A DNA stretch of 7,044 nt, taken from contig CANHTV010000197.1 of assembly GCA_947463285.1 (NCBI GenBank), forward strand, positions 1 to 7,044. Direction: 5' to 3'. The notes below the pieces were generated by a model. It was not told the origin of the DNA, did not search any database, and was given only the letters and a program-made list of their open reading frames with translations. Position numbers and translations under genes: made by a program. Source of the stretch: Verrucomicrobiaceae bacterium (GTDB lineage: Bacteria; Verrucomicrobiota; Verrucomicrobiia; Verrucomicrobiales; Verrucomicrobiaceae). Within the stretch, counting starts at the first letter, position 1, and every line of letters starts with the position of its first letter. Shown here in pieces: positions 5,591-7,044 of this stretch.

Positions 5591-6295
5591 TCACTTCGTA
5601 GCGGGCACCAGATGAACAGCCATCAGGTCCATCAGCTTGTCCTTGATCAGGGTCGCGGCAGAGAGAGTTAGTGATCCTGATCCATCTGTCACTTTCAGTG
5701 TACCAAGATTTTTTTCCTGCGGTCCTTTGAGAGTCGTGTCGATCTGACCTTTCAGTTTAAAGCGGCTTTCTTCGATCAAGATCTCGCCACCATCCAGGGG
5801 GCCGCTGCGGTAGTGTAGAATGACCTCATAGCCACCCGGCGGGAGCGCAGGCAGCTTCCACTTCGCCGAGGCTCCGATCTTGTTCCAGCCAGTGAGCAGT
5901 CCACCCTCCAACCGCACGCCGGAGAGCTCCGCCTGCTCCAAGGGCAGGGTGACCCGATCCGGCAACTGACTGGCTTTGATGGATTGCTCACGCATTTGCA
6001 GCAGGAGCAGTTCTTTATCCAGACGCTCCAATTCTCCTTCCACACGGCGGCGCTCTTCACGCACCGCGATGGCTCCGGTGTAATCACGGGCTTCCGCACG
6101 TTGTTTTTCCAGCGCGGTCAGCTCCAGCAGATGTTTCTTCATCGGTGCCAGACTCACCTCGATCAATGACCGCTGAAACATCAGCCGTTCCTTTTCCATC
6201 AGCATCTCACCAGCATCATCAGCCACAGCCAAGGACGCACTGGCGGCCATGACCGCCAGCCCGAGACAGCTCCAGATGAGAGAAAAAGTTTTCAC
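5591..6295 (-). CDS. Secreted protein of unknown function with coiled coil and beta-rich C-terminal domain
   Basis: I do not recognise this gene. From the GTG at 6295-6293 it encodes 234 residues. Residues 1-25 look like a signal peptide: MKTFSLIWSCLGLAVMAAS, then ASLAVA before DDAGE. Residues about 30-105 are rich in Glu, Arg, Leu and Lys with heptad-like leucines (ELERLDKELLLLQMRE), predicting a coiled coil. Residues about 110-234 are beta-rich, with LPPGGYEVILHYRSG and a final LMDLMAVHLVP strand, resembling the jelly-roll layout of CBM6-like or galactose-binding domains; that fold is inferred from pattern only. The open frame extends to a TTG at 6340, but only the GTG places the signal peptide at the N-terminus; no ribosome binding site supports either. 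It is divergent from the NHL protein gene, which is also secreted, so the two may share control. No catalytic motif is seen. Confidence 0.75.
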   Translation of the reverse strand: MKTFSLIWSCLGLAVMAASASLAVADDAGEMLMEKERLMFQRSLIEVSLAPMKKHLLELTALEKQRAEARDYTGAIAVREERRRVEGELERLDKELLLLQMREQSIKASQLPDRVTLPLEQAELSGVRLEGGLLTGWNKIGASAKWKLPALPPGGYEVILHYRSGPLDGGEILIEESRFKLKGQIDTTLKGPQEKNLGTLKVTDGSGSLTLSAATLIKDKLMDLMAVHLVPATK

Positions 6296-6433
6296 AGCAG
6301 ACAATGTGCATTGTTGTATCCCAGCAGACACTTTGAACAAGATAATTTCTGCCTACTGAACTGCATCGGGTCATTTTGCATGACTTTTTCTGTCTGATCC
6401 GTTTCAATGCCCACCTCAGTTTCACACCATCCC
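6296..6433. promoter_or_regulatory. Divergent intergenic region between two secreted-protein genes
   Basis: These 138 bases lie between the starts of the coiled-coil protein (minus) and the NHL protein (plus) and should contain both promoters. It is clearly more AT-rich than the flanking genes. A 14-base palindrome sits next to the minus-strand start, and a GATAAT hexamer at 6341-6346 could be a plus-strand -10 box, but no -35 at proper spacing was found. No Shine-Dalgarno site precedes either gene. I see no small ORF or RNA structure that I can support. Confidence 0.35.
6301..6314. repeat. Palindrome ACAATG-TG-CATTGT near a gene start
   Basis: Two 6-base arms are exact reverse complements around a 2-base centre, the form of a dimeric repressor site more than of an RNA hairpin, since the loop would be too short. 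It begins six bases upstream of the GTG start of the coiled-coil gene. A 9-base direct repeat CAGCAGACA (6295-6303 and 6322-6330) lies around it. Function is inferred only from shape and position. Confidence 0.4.
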
Positions 6434-7044
6434 ATGCGCCTCCTTCCCTTTTTTCTCCTCTCGCTCGCCCTCTCAGCCTCCGCTGCCGACTGGAAAATCA
6501 GCACTTTCGCTGGCACGGGTGAAAAAGGTGGCGCTGGTGATGGCGGCCCTGCCGTGAAGGCGACGATCGACAATCCCTTCGGCCTCACTCGTGGTCCTGA
6601 TGGTGCCCTCTATTTCTGCGAATACACCGGCCAGCGCATCCGCAAAGTCACACCAGACGGCATCATCCACACCGTCGCGGGCTCAGGTCAAAAAGGCTAC
6701 AGTGGCGATGGCGGCCCGGCTCTCGCGGCCAGCTTCAATCTCCCGCATGAACTGCGCTTCGATGCCGCAGGTGACCTTTATGTCGTCGATATGACGAACC
6801 ATGCTGTGCGTAAGATCGACATGAAGACCGGTTTCATCAGCACCCTCGCTGGCAATGGCAAACCCAGTTACAGCGGTGATGGCGGCCCTGCAGCCAAGGC
6901 CCAGTTCAAGCAACCTCACAGTATCCAGTTTGGTCCGGACGGCTCACTCTATGTCTGCGACATCGGCAACCACGTCATCCGTAAGATTGACATGAAGACG
7001 GGCCTCATCAGCACCTTCGCGGGCATCGGCAAGCCTGGCCCGAC
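6434..7044 (+). CDS. Secreted NHL-repeat beta-propeller protein (partial, runs off the end)
   Basis: The first 203 residues are visible. MRLLPFFLLSLALSASA is a clear signal peptide with an A-x-A cleavage site near residue 17. The mature part is a series of NHL-type propeller repeats of about 57 residues starting at 22, 78, 135 and 192. Each opens with I-x-T-x-A-G-x-G, then GDGGPA, an N/Q-P-x-x-L/I stretch, G-D-L-Y-V or similar, and ends in h-R-K-h-D. This is the typical bacterial extracytoplasmic form, common in Verrucomicrobiota, Acidobacteriota and Planctomycetota, where such propellers serve as binding platforms; a ligand cannot be predicted. A full six-bladed propeller needs roughly twice the visible length, and further domains may follow. 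The ATG at 6434 puts the signal peptide at the N-terminus, with no Shine-Dalgarno site (ATCCC precedes it). It is divergent from the secreted coiled-coil gene. No stop codon occurs before the window ends. Confidence 0.9.
   Translation, partial: MRLLPFFLLSLALSASAADWKISTFAGTGEKGGAGDGGPAVKATIDNPFGLTRGPDGALYFCEYTGQRIRKVTPDGIIHTVAGSGQKGYSGDGGPALAASFNLPHELRFDAAGDLYVVDMTNHAVRKIDMKTGFISTLAGNGKPSYSGDGGPAAKAQFKQPHSIQFGPDGSLYVCDIGNHVIRKIDMKTGLISTFAGIGKPGP
6497..7044 (+). repeat. Tandem NHL-coding repeats, period about 168-171 bases
   Basis: Repeat units begin at about 6497, 6665, 6836 and 7007. Units two and three are still alike in DNA: the segment CGTAAGATcGACATGAAGAC at 6809 recurs 171 bases later at 6980 with only synonymous changes. 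The similarity suggests fairly recent unit duplication or gene conversion on top of the older protein repeat. The last unit is cut by the window end. Confidence 0.75.

Noticed and set aside
4954..5601. Plus-strand 215-codon frame opposite the M48 peptidase
   Set aside because: The minus strand carries HEIGH and all M48 motifs; the plus frame has no recognisable domain.

Overview
The window looks like chromosome from a Gram-negative bacterium, most likely a Verrucomicrobiota member (Prosthecobacter/Verrucomicrobium-like). This is an inference from a high-GC background, starts without Shine-Dalgarno sites, a secreted NHL-repeat protein, a squalene/phytoene synthase next to an M48 peptidase, and a one-piece tmRNA whose tag reads ANSNELALAA. 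No single gene proves the phylum.

Left part (1-2453): the C-terminal end of an RND-type inner-membrane efflux pump (plus strand, ends at 188) and an outer-membrane channel of the NodT/OprM family (plus strand, 930-2453) are the two halves of a tripartite efflux system. Between them, on the opposite strand, lies a small toxin-antitoxin module: an intact UPF0175-type antitoxin (877 to 620) and a DUF3368/PIN-type toxin gene (636 to 139). The toxin frame is broken by an in-frame TAG at 508-510. The module is visibly lower in GC than the channel gene and its 3' end overlaps the pump gene tail by 50 bases, so it looks like an acquired and decaying insertion.

Middle (2454-2941): a complete tmRNA gene (ssrA, minus strand, 2868 to 2517), convergent with the channel gene. 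It has an encoded CCA end, a canonical acceptor stem and T-arm, and a ten-codon tag frame. An imperfect inverted repeat spans its 3' end.

Right-centre (2939-5475): three minus-strand genes spaced 10 and 22 bases apart, probably one operon. In transcription order they are a membrane-anchored M48 zinc metallopeptidase, a squalene/phytoene synthase family enzyme and an NfsB-like nitroreductase. The tmRNA follows in the same direction.

Right end (5591-7044): a secreted protein of unknown function with a coiled coil and a beta-rich C-terminal domain (minus strand), divergent from a secreted NHL beta-propeller protein (plus strand) that runs off the window.

I found no convincing new defence, CRISPR or mobile system. 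The most notable points are the broken toxin gene inside an efflux locus, the inverted repeat at the tmRNA 3' end, the non-lipidated outer-membrane channel and the peptidase-synthase-nitroreductase gene set.
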